From the NCBI GenBank assembly GCA_009783265.1, contig WRHM01000011.1:1-64000 (forward strand): a DNA stretch of 64,000 bases, written 5' to 3'. The translations under genes and the position numbers were made by a program. Shown here one piece after another: positions 47,161 through 56,602 of the stretch. The DNA comes from Oscillospiraceae bacterium. Its GTDB lineage: Bacteria > Bacillota > Clostridia > Oscillospirales > WRJC01. A model generated the notes under the pieces. The model had not been told where the DNA came from. It saw only the letters and a program-made list of their open reading frames with translations, and made no database searches. The stretch's first letter is position 1; the number at the start of each line of letters is the position of its first letter.

Positions 47161-48558
47161 ATGGCAAAAGTAAAGATAACAGAAACTGTGCTGCGCGATT
47201 CGCATCAGTCGCTTGTCGCTACGCGAATGACGACAAATCAAATGCTGCCCATACTTGAAAAACTCGACGAAATCGGTTATTATTCTCTTGAGGCGTGGGG
47301 CGGCGCGACTTTTGACGCGTGTTTAAGATTTTTGAACGAAGACCCGTGGGTAAGATTGAGAAAAATAAGAGAAAAAATCAAGAATACAAAACTGCAAATG
47401 CTTTTCAGGGGCCAGAATATACTCGGATACAGGCATTACGCCGACGATGTGGTCGAATATTTCGTGCAGAAATCTGTCGCGAACGGCATCGATATAATCA
47501 GGATTTTTGACGCTTTAAACGACCCCAGAAATTTAAAAACAGCGATAAACGCCACAAAAAAAGAAAAAGGCCATGTTCAGGCCGCGATAAGTTATACTAT
47601 AAGCCCCGTGCATAATAATCAGTTTTTCGCGAAATACGCGAAAGAACTTGAAGATATGGGAGCGGATTCGATTTGCATAAAAGACATGGCGGGGCTTTTA
47701 AAGCCGTATGACGCTTATGATTTAGTCAAGGCGATAAAAGAACAGGTTAAAGTTCCTGTGCAATTACACACGCATTATACATCGGGGCTCGCGTCTATGG
47801 CTATATTAAAAGCAGTCGAAGCCGGCGTTGATATAATAGATACGGCAATATCGCCTATGTCTATGGGAACGTCCCAGCCGCCGACCGAGCCGATAGTTGC
47901 GACTTTGGCGGGGACAGAATACGACACAGGGCTTGATTTGGGCAAACTTGATAAAATCGCGAAATATTTTGACCCAATCAGAGCCGAATATATAAAAAGC
48001 GGGCTTTTGGACCCGGCAGTTTTAAAAGTTGACGTGAACGCTTTATTATATCAGGTTCCCGGAGGAATGCTGTCTAATCTTGTATCTCAGTTAAAACAGG
48101 CGGGAAAATCCGATAAACTTCCCGAAGTGCTTGAAGAAGTGCCGAGAGTGAGGGAAGATTCCGGTTATCCGCCGCTTGTAACTCCAACGTCGCAGATTGT
48201 GGGTTCTCAGGCTGTGTTTAATATAATTATGGGTGAGAGATACAAAAGCGTGACAAAAGAATTTAAAGGGCTTGTAAAAGGCGAATACGGAAAAACCCCG
48301 GTTGAAATAAAACCGGAATTTGTCAAAAAAATAATCGGCGATGAACAGCAAATAAAAAACCGTCCCGCAGACGATATAAAACCTGAGCTTGATGTTTTAA
48401 GAGAAAAAGTCAGGCCGTATTACGAGCAGGACGAAGATATTTTAACTTACGCGTTATTTGATCAGGTCGCGACAAAATTTTTCGATTACAGAAAAGCTGT
48501 AAAATATAACATTGATTTAGATAATATAGACAGGGAAAATAAAGTTCATCCGGTATAA
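47161..48558 (+). CDS. Oxaloacetate decarboxylase alpha / pyruvate carboxylase B carboxyltransferase (5S-like)
   Basis: 465 residues of the HMGL-like TIM-barrel carboxyltransferase. Visible are TETVLRDSHQSLVATRM (metal-binding Asp), EAWGGATFDACLRFLNEDPW, LFRGQNILGYRHYADD, SICIKDMAGLL with the carbamylated-type lysine, and QLHTHYTSG (metal-binding His). The conserved C-terminal region runs to about 450 and there is no biotinyl domain, as in transcarboxylase 5S. It moves the carboxyl of oxaloacetate to biotin, yielding pyruvate, or the reverse. It shares the biotin carrier at 44617 by inference. It lies 44 bases after the channel gene. Confidence 0.92.
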   Translation: MAKVKITETVLRDSHQSLVATRMTTNQMLPILEKLDEIGYYSLEAWGGATFDACLRFLNEDPWVRLRKIREKIKNTKLQMLFRGQNILGYRHYADDVVEYFVQKSVANGIDIIRIFDALNDPRNLKTAINATKKEKGHVQAAISYTISPVHNNQFFAKYAKELEDMGADSICIKDMAGLLKPYDAYDLVKAIKEQVKVPVQLHTHYTSGLASMAILKAVEAGVDIIDTAISPMSMGTSQPPTEPIVATLAGTEYDTGLDLGKLDKIAKYFDPIRAEYIKSGLLDPAVLKVDVNALLYQVPGGMLSNLVSQLKQAGKSDKLPEVLEEVPRVREDSGYPPLVTPTSQIVGSQAVFNIIMGERYKSVTKEFKGLVKGEYGKTPVEIKPEFVKKIIGDEQQIKNRPADDIKPELDVLREKVRPYYEQDEDILTYALFDQVATKFFDYRKAVKYNIDLDNIDRENKVHPV

Positions 48559-48586
48559 ATATTAAACATTTACAGGTTATAATTTT

Positions 48587-48673
48587 GTAGGGGCGACCCT
48601 TGCGGTCGCCCAAAAATTTGATTATATATTTATTATTTTGGTTTAAATGGGCGGCCGCGAGGTTCGCCCCTAC
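48587..48673. repeat. Inverted pair of GC-rich palindromic repeats, copies B and C
   Basis: The 25-base unit at 48587-48611 (GTAGGGGCGACCCTTGCGG...) recurs inverted at 48649-48673 with three mismatches. The two are separated by 37 AT-rich bases. Each unit can form its own hairpin, and together they form one long stem. Copy A at 40583 is nearly identical to the first unit. It lies between convergent genes, where it may serve as a terminator, and is probably a mobile-derived or MITE-like element. Confidence 0.82.
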
Positions 48674-48711
48674 GATTTTTATCACTATTTATATTTATTA
48701 ACCGTTTATTT

Positions 48712-49980
48712 TTAATGATCTATTTTATGCAAACGGCATAAATCTTTATAAAGATCGGCTGTATTTATAAAATTCACGGCTAAAACATTATCGGGACACC
48801 AACTGAATGAATTTATAAAATATTCCGCTTCGTTTTGTTCGTATTGCGGCACTATTGTATTTGTTTTGATATTAGCAGTTATCATTTCCGGAATCGCTAT
48901 TCCGTTCACGTTTAAATACGCCCCTAAAAATGCGATATATTCTTTGCTTTCACTGATTGCTACATGCCAGACCGTCGAATATTTCCCGGCGTCCACCGAT
49001 AATATTTCATTTGAATATATATCTAATATATAAATAGTAGTTTCTCTGGAAGTTATACTGTTGCTGTCGTCTTTTTGTTTGCTTATGACTGCGTAAATAT
49101 ATTGATCGTCAATTATTTCGTAGGAACTGTATTTTTCGTCGATTTCTTTCATAATTAATTTGGGTTTCGCTCCCTGTTCTTTTTCCGGCACATGATAACG
49201 CAGTATATCCGAATAAACTTTTTTTCCGTCTTTTGTCGATATTTCTCTAAATAAAAAGTTTCCCGAATCATTTTTTTCCCAGCATAAAAATTCTTTGTTG
49301 TCAAAATTCATGATTTTTGTTTCTGTCCCCGATTGAATATCATACGCATATATATCAACCGAACGCTGCGAGCCGTCTTTAATATAATTTCTGTTTGAAG
49401 TATATAACAAATATTTGCCGTCCGGCGAAATACTTATGGTTTTCGCGTAAATTAATTTCTTTTCAGAATTTTTTTCGATAAAATTTTCTATATTATTATC
49501 GTCATAAAGTTTTTTTACGGAAGAATCGTTTAAATTTATCAAAAAAGCGTTGTCGCTGTCAATAGTCGCAATAACAGAATCCGTAGAATTATTTATTACA
49601 AAACATTCGTAAGGCTCGTATTGTATCGGCACTTCGGTAAATATAAGTTTATTATTATAAACCGTATAAGCCATAGTTATTTTATAATCCGAAACTTTTC
49701 CCGTTTTATAATCTTTTTGTGGAAGCGCCACAGTTAAAGTTTCATATTCAAGAATTTTTGTTTTTTGGTCTTCCGGATTATAAGAAAGTATCTCATCGGG
49801 TTCAAAAACTAATTCAGACGGGAATTTTTTTAAAATATTATTTTCTTTATCGTATAAATAAGAAGCTTTAAATTCTGTGAAATATTTTCTTCCGCCTGCG
49901 CACCCGTATATTCCCGAAACAACAAATAAAACAGATAAAATAAATATTATAAAAATAATTGGCTTAATTTTATTTTTCAT
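48712..49980 (-). CDS. Lipoprotein with TolB/WD40-like propeller
   Basis: About 422 residues from the chosen ATG at 49978-49980; in-frame TTG 49999-50001 and ATG 49987-49989 are alternatives. The signal peptide is IIFIIFILSVLFVVSG with a lipobox IYG-C. The mature part has strand patterns such as SISPDGKYLLYTSNRNY, YAYDIQSGTETKIMNF, IYILDIYSNEIL and FSWCPDNVLAVNF, as in TolB-type beta-propellers. No catalytic residues were recognised. It is the last gene before the inverted repeat pair, 44 bases after a DUF3048 lipoprotein, and probably in one operon with it. Function is unknown. Confidence 0.7.
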   Translation of the reverse strand: MKNKIKPIIFIIFILSVLFVVSGIYGCAGGRKYFTEFKASYLYDKENNILKKFPSELVFEPDEILSYNPEDQKTKILEYETLTVALPQKDYKTGKVSDYKITMAYTVYNNKLIFTEVPIQYEPYECFVINNSTDSVIATIDSDNAFLINLNDSSVKKLYDDNNIENFIEKNSEKKLIYAKTISISPDGKYLLYTSNRNYIKDGSQRSVDIYAYDIQSGTETKIMNFDNKEFLCWEKNDSGNFLFREISTKDGKKVYSDILRYHVPEKEQGAKPKLIMKEIDEKYSSYEIIDDQYIYAVISKQKDDSNSITSRETTIYILDIYSNEILSVDAGKYSTVWHVAISESKEYIAFLGAYLNVNGIAIPEMITANIKTNTIVPQYEQNEAEYFINSFSWCPDNVLAVNFINTADLYKDLCRLHKIDH

Positions 49981-50045
49981 TAAAATCATCCGTCCTTTCA
50001 ATTCAATTCAATAAATAAATAAAAAACAAAACAATAATATTAAAA

Positions 50046-51308
50046 TTAATTAACGCTTTTTATATCAGAATTTATAACTACGCTTTTATTATATATCGTG
50101 GAAGTTACGCATATAAATGATTTTCCGGGATTTAATAATAAATCTGTGTTGTCTGTGTTATATAAAGTCATAATACTTTCCCGCGTTTCTTTTTTCCATT
50201 TTATGACTTTGTATTTCCCGCCGGTTATATGAAAACCATAACCTGTGCCTGTAAGCTTACACGACCAGTGGCCTTCTCTTATTGCTATCGCGTTTCCCCT
50301 GAAAGGCGCATATTCCGCAAATATAACTATAATATTTTCAAATTTTATTTGTTCCCCGGTTTCGCCGTCTATATGGGCTTCGCCGAATTGTTTTCTGTAA
50401 TATAAATTATCGTCGGGATTATATATAAATTCAGGCTTGAACGCGTTAGAATAGGGGACGCATATATAATTTGCGATTTTATCTTCGCCGCCTATATCTG
50501 TAAACTCTGTATTGAATTTAAACGCGCCTTTATAGTCCGAATTTAAAGTATCCCTGTAATTTCTTTCTTCGATTCCTTTTACAATTCCCGCTCCGGTAGC
50601 CATAAGTGTATGTTCCAAAGCCATTGTTTTGCGTCTTTCAGAATCTCTGTAAAAAGTATTTGGGAAATGCATGTTTACGCCGTCCATTCTTTCTATCGGG
50701 CGTATATCAAACTGGTCGTAATCTTGAGGGTTGCCTCCTGCATGAACATATATAGTATCATGCGTGCGTGATAAATCTATAAAATATTCCCTTGACGATC
50801 TGACAGAACCGAAAACCGGCACGTTTTCATAATCTGATAAAACCATCATAAATCTTGTTATCCCGCCCTCGACCATACACTCATAAATTATATCCGCGTG
50901 AGATATGCCGACCATAGGCATAGCGGGCCTGTAATTATTTATAATAATCGAAACAGGGCGTTTACGCTGTTGTTTTCTCGTGCATTTTATTCCGGTAAGA
51001 TAACTGTAATATGTTGTCGGATTAGAAGGGTAAACCTGCTCTTTTTTAGGCTTTTTAGTGGTTCCCTCCAAATTATCGTCATCGTCTTCTTCGTCGTCTT
51101 CATCATCCCAAAAATCATCGTCTTCTTCATAGTCCGTATCATCTTCAATAGTCTCTTCTGTTTCGATTGTTCCGGATATTTCAGAATCAGTCGTAATTTC
51201 GTTTTGAGCTTCCGTTGTTTTTTTATCGTCTTTACAAGATGCGAAAGCAAATATCAAAAAAAATAAAAAAGTTATAAATAAAAATTTTTTAAAAATTTTA
51301 TTTTTCAT
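50046..51308 (-). CDS. DUF3048-domain lipoprotein (YerB-like)
   Basis: 420 residues with lipobox FAFAS-C. A very acidic low-complexity segment (about 50-80, runs of Asp and Glu) is followed by the DUF3048 domain. Its family patterns are RPVSIIINNYRPAMPMVGIS, ADIIYECMVEGGITRFMMV, PVFGSVRSSREYFIDLS and a C-terminal WKKETRES with a late LNPGKSFICV. Bacillus YerB is the known relative, a lipoprotein of unsettled role. The acidic spacer may bind cations or hold the domain away from the membrane. It probably shares a transcript with the propeller lipoprotein downstream. Confidence 0.85.
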   Translation of the reverse strand: MKNKIFKKFLFITFLFFLIFAFASCKDDKKTTEAQNEITTDSEISGTIETEETIEDDTDYEEDDDFWDDEDDEEDDDDNLEGTTKKPKKEQVYPSNPTTYYSYLTGIKCTRKQQRKRPVSIIINNYRPAMPMVGISHADIIYECMVEGGITRFMMVLSDYENVPVFGSVRSSREYFIDLSRTHDTIYVHAGGNPQDYDQFDIRPIERMDGVNMHFPNTFYRDSERRKTMALEHTLMATGAGIVKGIEERNYRDTLNSDYKGAFKFNTEFTDIGGEDKIANYICVPYSNAFKPEFIYNPDDNLYYRKQFGEAHIDGETGEQIKFENIIVIFAEYAPFRGNAIAIREGHWSCKLTGTGYGFHITGGKYKVIKWKKETRESIMTLYNTDNTDLLLNPGKSFICVTSTIYNKSVVINSDIKSVN

Positions 51309-51343
51309 AATTTTAAAATAATATCCCCGTTTATTTTAAAGAC

Positions 51344-51928
51344 TCAAAAATAATTTTTAAGCCCTATTAATTTACGAATTTTTATTAAATATAAATTTAT
51401 AATTCTTGTCATAGCAATATCATACAACAAAAATACAAAATTTGCAACTATAAAAACAATAATTTTGAAATTCTCAAAAATTTTATATAAACTGTCATTT
51501 TCAAGCGATTCAAACGACGGCATAAAATTTATTTTAATTAAAAAATTAATTACAAGAATTAAAAAAGCGAGAAATATATTAAACATGCTGAATTTTACTG
51601 CCCAAGCTATAACAAAATGAAAGCGTTCGATAGAGGCTTTAAATATCGGGTAAAACCCGCCGAAAAATATAAAAAACAAAGCCGGATATTTATTCGGGAG
51701 CACAAGAACTGACAAGATAGATATAACAAAATACATCATAACGGGATAATGTCCGCCAAGCTCTATTACGGCAATCACGATTACAAATCCCGCAATCGCG
51801 GCAGAAGACAAATCCAGAACGTCAATAAACGAACCTATCGCTAAAAAAATAACGCCGAGCGCGGATAAAATCGCGGAAAGCGCAATTTTTTTTGTTGTGT
51901 TTAAACTGCCTGATTTTTTTTTATTCAT
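51344..51928 (-). CDS. Polytopic membrane protein, ECF S-component-like
   Basis: 194 residues with about five hydrophobic segments. The N-terminus TTKKIALSAILSALGVIFLAIGSF resembles conserved clostridial membrane proteins related to substrate-binding (S) components of energy-coupling-factor transporters or DUF2232 proteins. No ligand pocket or neighbour identifies a substrate, and no EcfA or EcfT gene is present here. The Shine-Dalgarno is weak. Assignment to the S-component group is tentative. Confidence 0.55.
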   Translation of the reverse strand: MNKKKSGSLNTTKKIALSAILSALGVIFLAIGSFIDVLDLSSAAIAGFVIVIAVIELGGHYPVMMYFVISILSVLVLPNKYPALFFIFFGGFYPIFKASIERFHFVIAWAVKFSMFNIFLAFLILVINFLIKINFMPSFESLENDSLYKIFENFKIIVFIVANFVFLLYDIAMTRIINLYLIKIRKLIGLKNYF

Positions 51929-51975
51929 AATAATAAAAACCCTGTATATTTTTATATTTATTACTTTTTTTTTTG

Positions 51976-52011
51976 CTTACTTTTCTTTTTCGGTCAAAAA
52001 AGAAAAATAAG
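51976..52011. repeat. Long A/T hairpin at the end of the J-domain gene
   Basis: CTTACTTTTCTTTTT (51976-51990) pairs with AAAAAGAAAAATAAG (51997-52011) with one mismatch. It abuts the J-domain gene stop codon. It lacks a clean T run in either direction, so it may act as a 3' stabiliser or be a dispersed repeat rather than a classic terminator. Confidence 0.5.
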
Positions 52012-52614
52012 TCAGCAGCACCTGAAACATTCGCACAGGCAGTCAGCGCATAAAAGCCCCGCGCATATATCGCAGCCGGTACAACCGGAATTATTTTGCT
52101 GACGTTGAGTATTATATCCGCCGTTTGAATAAAAATTATTTGATTTGTTTTTTATATAATTAAACGCGTCCCTGTATTCTTTGTTGCCGGGGTCAAGATT
52201 GCACGCCGTCTCAAAATTTTTCTGCGCGTCGAAAAACCAGCCGCGGTCAGTTAAAATAACGCCTTTTAAATAATACCATTCAGCGTTTTTCTCGTTTGAG
52301 TCAACAGCGTCGAGCATAAATTCAGCTTCGGAAAAACGTTTATTATTAATCAATTCCCTGATTTTTGGAAAACTTGAATCAGAATTTGAATAATTATAAT
52401 AATTGTTATTCTGGGTCGAATTATATGCTTTTTCTTTTTGTATCTGATCATAAGCTTCGTTTATTGATTTCATTTTTTCACTCGCAAGGTCAGACAAAGG
52501 ATTATCTTTGAAATTATCGGGATGATATTTTTTAGCGAGTTCCCGATATGCTTTTTTTATTTCTTCGTCTGTCGCGCTTCTGTTTATTTCTAAAATCTCA
52601 TAAGGGTCGCTCAT
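52012..52614 (-). CDS. J-domain protein with cysteine-rich C-terminal tail
   Basis: 200 residues. The J domain (1-66) has [21 protein letters not shown] and the HPD motif in KKYHPDNF. A tetratricopeptide-like helical segment (about 85-155, [15 protein letters not shown]... [22 protein letters not shown]) follows. The tail is packed with cysteines ([20 protein letters not shown]), suggesting metal binding or lipid attachment. It is not the DnaK partner, which is encoded at 33293. It lies 32 bases after a DUF5685 gene, a recurrent clostridial pairing as I recall. The function is unknown. Confidence 0.82.
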   Translation of the reverse strand: MSDPYEILEINRSATDEEIKKAYRELAKKYHPDNFKDNPLSDLASEKMKSINEAYDQIQKEKAYNSTQNNNYYNYSNSDSSFPKIRELINNKRFSEAEFMLDAVDSNEKNAEWYYLKGVILTDRGWFFDAQKNFETACNLDPGNKEYRDAFNYIKNKSNNFYSNGGYNTQRQQNNSGCTGCDICAGLLCADCLCECFRCC

Positions 52615-52646
52615 GTAATATAACCTCCCGATTTATAAATTAAAAG

Positions 52647-53534
52647 CTATCTTAATTTATTCAATATTTTTTCCTGCTGCTGGCAAAGCCCCAGATTTAT
52701 TATATTTAAAACAACAGGATTTACGCACGAATTTTCTACTGTTGTATTTGTATTTAAAAACGAAAAGGCATCGTTTATTTCGTTTAAACTTGACGTAAGC
52801 GAAAATTCTATGATTTCAATATCTTTAATTAAATTATTTTTATCCCCATAATATTCGATAAACGGATTATATCTATTTTTTTTCAAATCTTTGTCAAAAT
52901 CATCAAGAGCGTCGATTATATAAAGCCATCTTCCCAAATGCCAGCCGATAGTCTCAGATATTTTTATCTGCTCAGGAGTTTTTAAACCAAAAGATAAAAT
53001 ATTTTTCATAAGTTCAGCGAAACATGACGCGGTTTCATCTATTGATTGGCATTTGTTTTTTTCAAGCTCTGAGAGTTTTAGCAAAGCCGGTTTTATTAAA
53101 CCGTCAAATTCCGGATAATATCTTTGAGCCTTTTTTTTCATACGCGAAAAAAACAAACTTGACGGGAAAAATATTTTAGCAAAAAACTTTTTAAATATAT
53201 TTTTTGTGTCGTTTATATCGTCGATATATTTATAATACGATAAAACTGCGGCAATGCACGAAGAATATAACAAAGACTCGTTTGATTTTATATAATTTCT
53301 TTTTTTTGTGGGTTTGAGTTTACACCTGAAAGCAAGATTTTCGATGTTTTCGTTTGTGTTTGTCAGAGCGATTCTTAAAAGAGTTAAAAAAACCATATCG
53401 TAATTTAACATAATTCTTGAAAAAGACGATATTTTTTTACCCATAGTTTTACAAAGCCCGCAATAAAAAGATTTATATAGTTCAAATTCGCGAACTTTTA
53501 ATTCGCTTGATAAAGGTTTCACATAACCGAACAA
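52647..53534 (-). CDS. DUF5685 family protein
   Basis: A 295-residue, mostly helical protein. It begins MFGYVKPLSSELKVREFELYKSF with YCGLCK, matching the conserved N-terminus of DUF5685. Cysteines at about 25 and 28 and a later FRCKLKPTKKRNYI could bind a metal. The acidic segment LYIIDALDDFDKDLKKNRYNPF resembles the Asp-rich motif of isoprenoid-synthase-like folds. No activity is known. It is followed by the J-domain gene on the same strand. Confidence 0.78.
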   Translation of the reverse strand: MFGYVKPLSSELKVREFELYKSFYCGLCKTMGKKISSFSRIMLNYDMVFLTLLRIALTNTNENIENLAFRCKLKPTKKRNYIKSNESLLYSSCIAAVLSYYKYIDDINDTKNIFKKFFAKIFFPSSLFFSRMKKKAQRYYPEFDGLIKPALLKLSELEKNKCQSIDETASCFAELMKNILSFGLKTPEQIKISETIGWHLGRWLYIIDALDDFDKDLKKNRYNPFIEYYGDKNNLIKDIEIIEFSLTSSLNEINDAFSFLNTNTTVENSCVNPVVLNIINLGLCQQQEKILNKLR

Positions 53535-53665
53535 AAAATAACCTCCGGTAAAATATATAAATATTATTGATTAATAATTATAGTAATACTATAATATTTC
53601 ATACTTGCCGAATATTTTTTTATAAACAAAAAAATATATGTGTATAAAATGTAAAATCGCAAAAT

Positions 53666-54502
53666 TTATATATTAATTTCCATTCCGTCGTATGAGACTA
53701 AAAAACCCATTTTTTCAGCTATCGGAACAAGCTCGTCATAAATTTTTCCTCCGTTGTGGGAAAAATGATTAAAACAGAAAACAGTATTATCATCAGCAGC
53801 ATTGATTTCGATAAGGCGTTTTTTTACGTCATATCCTGCTTCGATTCCCATGTGTCCGCGGCGGCCGCCTAAGATTCCGTTGGTTGTATCCAAACTTACA
53901 AAATCAAATTTTTTATTATTTATATTTATACTATTCTGTAAATAATCCCACGTTTCATCTGGAAAATATCCTGTATCGTTCGCGTATAATATTTTGTTTT
54001 TATTATCTTCGATTATATAAATCAGGCAATTCTGCGAATAATCGTGGTCGGCTTTTAACGGAGTTATAATATATTCGCCGATATTATATTTTTCAAAAGC
54101 ATAAATTTCGTGAAAATTTAATATATCTTTAGAATTTTCAAAATTTCCGGCATAACTGTTTATTGATTCGTTGCCGTAAATATTTATCTGCGGAATTTGT
54201 TCTTTGTTTGAGTTATAGGCAAAAGGCGGCGAAGTCATGTGAAATTCTTGAAAACAAAAATGGTCCTGATGGCTGTGAGTGAAAATAATATATTTTATTT
54301 TAGTTAAATCAAGCCCGTTTTTGATTACATGAAAATAAGTGTCAGGCGGAAAATCTATTAATAAATTATTATTTATAAGAGCCTGGGAACGCGTGCGTAT
54401 ATTTTTGCCTCCTGATTTTTTCGCTCTTTTGCAGTTATCGCACGAACAAAAAAGTCCGGGCCAGCCTTCGGCTGCGGCAGTTCCGAAATATTTGAATTTC
54501 AT
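53666..54502 (-). CDS. Metallo-beta-lactamase-fold hydrolase (PhnP-like)
   Basis: 278 residues. Early cysteines (FCSCDNCKRAKKSGGKN) resemble the structural zinc site of PhnP-type phosphodiesterases. The catalytic motif is FTHSHQDHFCFQEF (H-x-H-x-D-H), followed by D in ANDTGYFPD and a late CFNHFSHNGG. The product probably hydrolyses a phosphodiester or cyclic phosphate in the cytoplasm. No phn genes surround it, so the substrate is open. It stands alone, divergent from the yicC block. Confidence 0.82.
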   Translation of the reverse strand: MKFKYFGTAAAEGWPGLFCSCDNCKRAKKSGGKNIRTRSQALINNNLLIDFPPDTYFHVIKNGLDLTKIKYIIFTHSHQDHFCFQEFHMTSPPFAYNSNKEQIPQINIYGNESINSYAGNFENSKDILNFHEIYAFEKYNIGEYIITPLKADHDYSQNCLIYIIEDNKNKILYANDTGYFPDETWDYLQNSININNKKFDFVSLDTTNGILGGRRGHMGIEAGYDVKKRLIEINAADDNTVFCFNHFSHNGGKIYDELVPIAEKMGFLVSYDGMEINI

Positions 54503-54659
54503 AAAAAAAATATCCTCCGTAAAATTTTATATATTTATATATCTGTTATATTTATATTATAATATAATTTTGTAAATAAATCATAAATAGTTAAAATAAA
54601 ACATATTTTATTCTTTTATTTGTGGTATAATTAATATATGGCAAAAAAATAAATAAAAG

Positions 54660-54688
54660 TTGACAAATAGATCCAAAAAGTTTAAAAT
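54660..54688 (+). promoter_or_regulatory. Sigma-A-type promoter of the yicC-remA-gmk housekeeping block
   Basis: TTGACA (54660-54665) and TAAAAT (54683-54688) with a 17-base spacer, 42 bases before the yicC start. A second, weaker candidate with an extended -10 (TGGTATAAT) ends at 54631. Confidence 0.8.
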
Positions 54689-54729
54689 AATATATTATGC
54701 AAATATATAAAAAAAGGATAATTGATTTT

Positions 54730-55608
54730 ATGATAAAAAGCATGACAGGATTTGGGCGTTACAGGGAAATTGAAAACGAAAGGGAAATACTCGCTGAAGT
54801 AAAAAGCATAAACAGCAGATATCTGGATATTTATGTAAAAGCCCCGAAAATTTACGGGTTTCTCGAAGATAAAATAAAACAGGAAGCCGCTAAATTTATT
54901 TCCAGAGGCAAAACGGAAATATACATAGGTATAGACACTATAACCGATGAAAATATAAAAATCACGCTCAATAAAATATATCTTGAAAATTATATTGATA
55001 TTTTGCATACGATAAGAGATAATTATAATCTTACAGACGATATATCTACGATGCGCGTAGCTCAGAACAGGGATATTTATAACATAGAAAAACTCGAGGA
55101 AGACGAAGAGATTTTATGGCAGGCAGTAAAATCTGCCCTGACAAAGGCATTTGAAGAATTTAACAACATGAGAATAACAGAGGGCGAAAGGCTTTTGCAG
55201 GACATGTCTGCGCGTATAAAAAAATGCGGGGAAATCGCGGACGAAATAAAAATATTATCTGATAATTCAAAAGAAAACTATTATGATTTATTTAAACAAA
55301 GATTAAAAGATATAATTGGCGAAGTTTTAATAGACGAAAGCAGGATAATAACCGAAGCCGCGATTTATGCGGATAAAATTTCTATCACAGAAGAAATCGT
55401 GAGGCTTAAAAGCCATTTTTCGCAATTTGAAAAAATAGTGAAAGAAAATACTCCAGTAGGGAGAAAAATTGATTTTCTCGTTCAGGAGATAAACCGTGAG
55501 ATAAACACAATAGGCTCGAAGTCACTTGATATAGAAATAACAAATAGGGTTATAGAAGTAAAAAGCGATATAGAAAAAATAAGAGAGCAGATACAAAATA
55601 TTGAGTAA
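54730..55608 (+). CDS. yicC: YicC/YloC family endoribonuclease
   Basis: 293 residues from ATG 54730. The start matches the family's MIKSMTGFGR opening; an earlier ATG at 54697 would add 11 untypical residues and is too close to the promoter. The N-terminal YicC domain has EVKSINSRYLDIYVKAP, and the C-terminal domain includes GRKIDFLVQEINREINTIGSK. Members cut RNA (shown for E. coli YicC). It heads the conserved Firmicutes block; remA follows by 25 bases. Confidence 0.93.
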   Translation: MIKSMTGFGRYREIENEREILAEVKSINSRYLDIYVKAPKIYGFLEDKIKQEAAKFISRGKTEIYIGIDTITDENIKITLNKIYLENYIDILHTIRDNYNLTDDISTMRVAQNRDIYNIEKLEEDEEILWQAVKSALTKAFEEFNNMRITEGERLLQDMSARIKKCGEIADEIKILSDNSKENYYDLFKQRLKDIIGEVLIDESRIITEAAIYADKISITEEIVRLKSHFSQFEKIVKENTPVGRKIDFLVQEINREINTIGSKSLDIEITNRVIEVKSDIEKIREQIQNIE

Positions 55609-55633
55609 AAATATAACGGGGTGAAAATATAAA

Positions 55634-55936
55634 ATGCTTGTTAATGTAGGATTTGGCAACATGGTCAACAAAGACAGGATTATAGTAGTCGTAAGTCCCG
55701 AAACCGCGCCGATAAAACGCCTTGTGCAGGACGCAAAGGACAGTGGCAGGGCTATTGACGTCACATGCGGGAGACGCACGAGGTCAGTTATTATAACCGA
55801 CAGCGACCATGTTATTTTATCTGCTATACAGTGCGAAACTGTTTCAAACAGAATTTCAGGGGATTTAGCTTCTCAAAACGGCCAAAGTTATCAAAACGAT
55901 CAAAATGATCAAAACGAGGACGAAAAATATGAATAA
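55634..55936 (+). CDS. remA: RemA-type matrix regulator (DUF370)
   Basis: 100 residues. The conserved core has [21 protein letters not shown], the DNA-contacting [12 protein letters not shown] segment and [19 protein letters not shown]. In Bacillus RemA activates biofilm-matrix genes; the clostridial role is less clear. It has an extra C-terminal tail with repeated QNDQND and an acidic end. Its stop codon overlaps the gmk start by eight bases, so the two are translationally coupled. Confidence 0.93.
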   Translation: MLVNVGFGNMVNKDRIIVVVSPETAPIKRLVQDAKDSGRAIDVTCGRRTRSVIITDSDHVILSAIQCETVSNRISGDLASQNGQSYQNDQNDQNEDEKYE

Positions 55937-56567
55937 GCCGGGAAAACTTGTCGTCATATCAGGACCTGCCGGAAGCGGTAAGGGAACAGTTATAAAAGAA
56001 TTGTTTGATTTAAACGAATATAAATATTCTGTATCAGCTACTACAAGATTGCCAAGACCCGGAGAAACTGATGGGCTGGATTATTATTTTATATCAAAAG
56101 AAGAATTTCTAAATAAAATATCAAACGGTGAAATGCTCGAATACGTCGAATATCCGGGGAATTACTACGGGACTTTAAGAAAACCTGTTGAAGAAATGTT
56201 GAAAAAACAGTATAACGTGATACTTGAAATAGAAGTTGAAGGCGCTTTGAATATAAAAGAAAAGTTCCCTGAAGCGATAATGATTTTCATAACTCCCCCG
56301 ACTTATTCGGAACTGGAAAAAAGATTAAGAAACAGAGGAACAGAAACTGAAGAATCTATAAGCAAAAGATTGGAAAGGGCAAAAAAGGAAATATATTGTA
56401 TAGAACAATATGATTATCTTGTAATAAACGAAACTGATTTGCAAAAGCAAGCCGCGTTTAATATAAATTTTATCGTGGAATCAGAATTGAAAGAACAAAA
56501 ATCCGGGGAAAATATTATAAATCAAGAAAAAGCCGAACGGTTTTTGCAAAATTATTTTAATAATTAA
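55929..56567 (+). CDS. gmk: Guanylate kinase
   Basis: 212 residues from ATG 55929. GAGG lies nine bases upstream, and the N-terminus [20 protein letters not shown] then fits the family. The P-loop is [12 protein letters not shown]-binding segments are [19 protein letters not shown] and [12 protein letters not shown]. It converts GMP to GDP. An earlier in-frame ATG at 55905 lies inside remA and is not favoured. Confidence 0.95.
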   Translation: MNKPGKLVVISGPAGSGKGTVIKELFDLNEYKYSVSATTRLPRPGETDGLDYYFISKEEFLNKISNGEMLEYVEYPGNYYGTLRKPVEEMLKKQYNVILEIEVEGALNIKEKFPEAIMIFITPPTYSELEKRLRNRGTETEESISKRLERAKKEIYCIEQYDYLVINETDLQKQAAFNINFIVESELKEQKSGENIINQEKAERFLQNYFNN

Positions 56568-56602
56568 AAAATAAAAATATATAAAGAAAATAGGAGTTTT
56601 TT

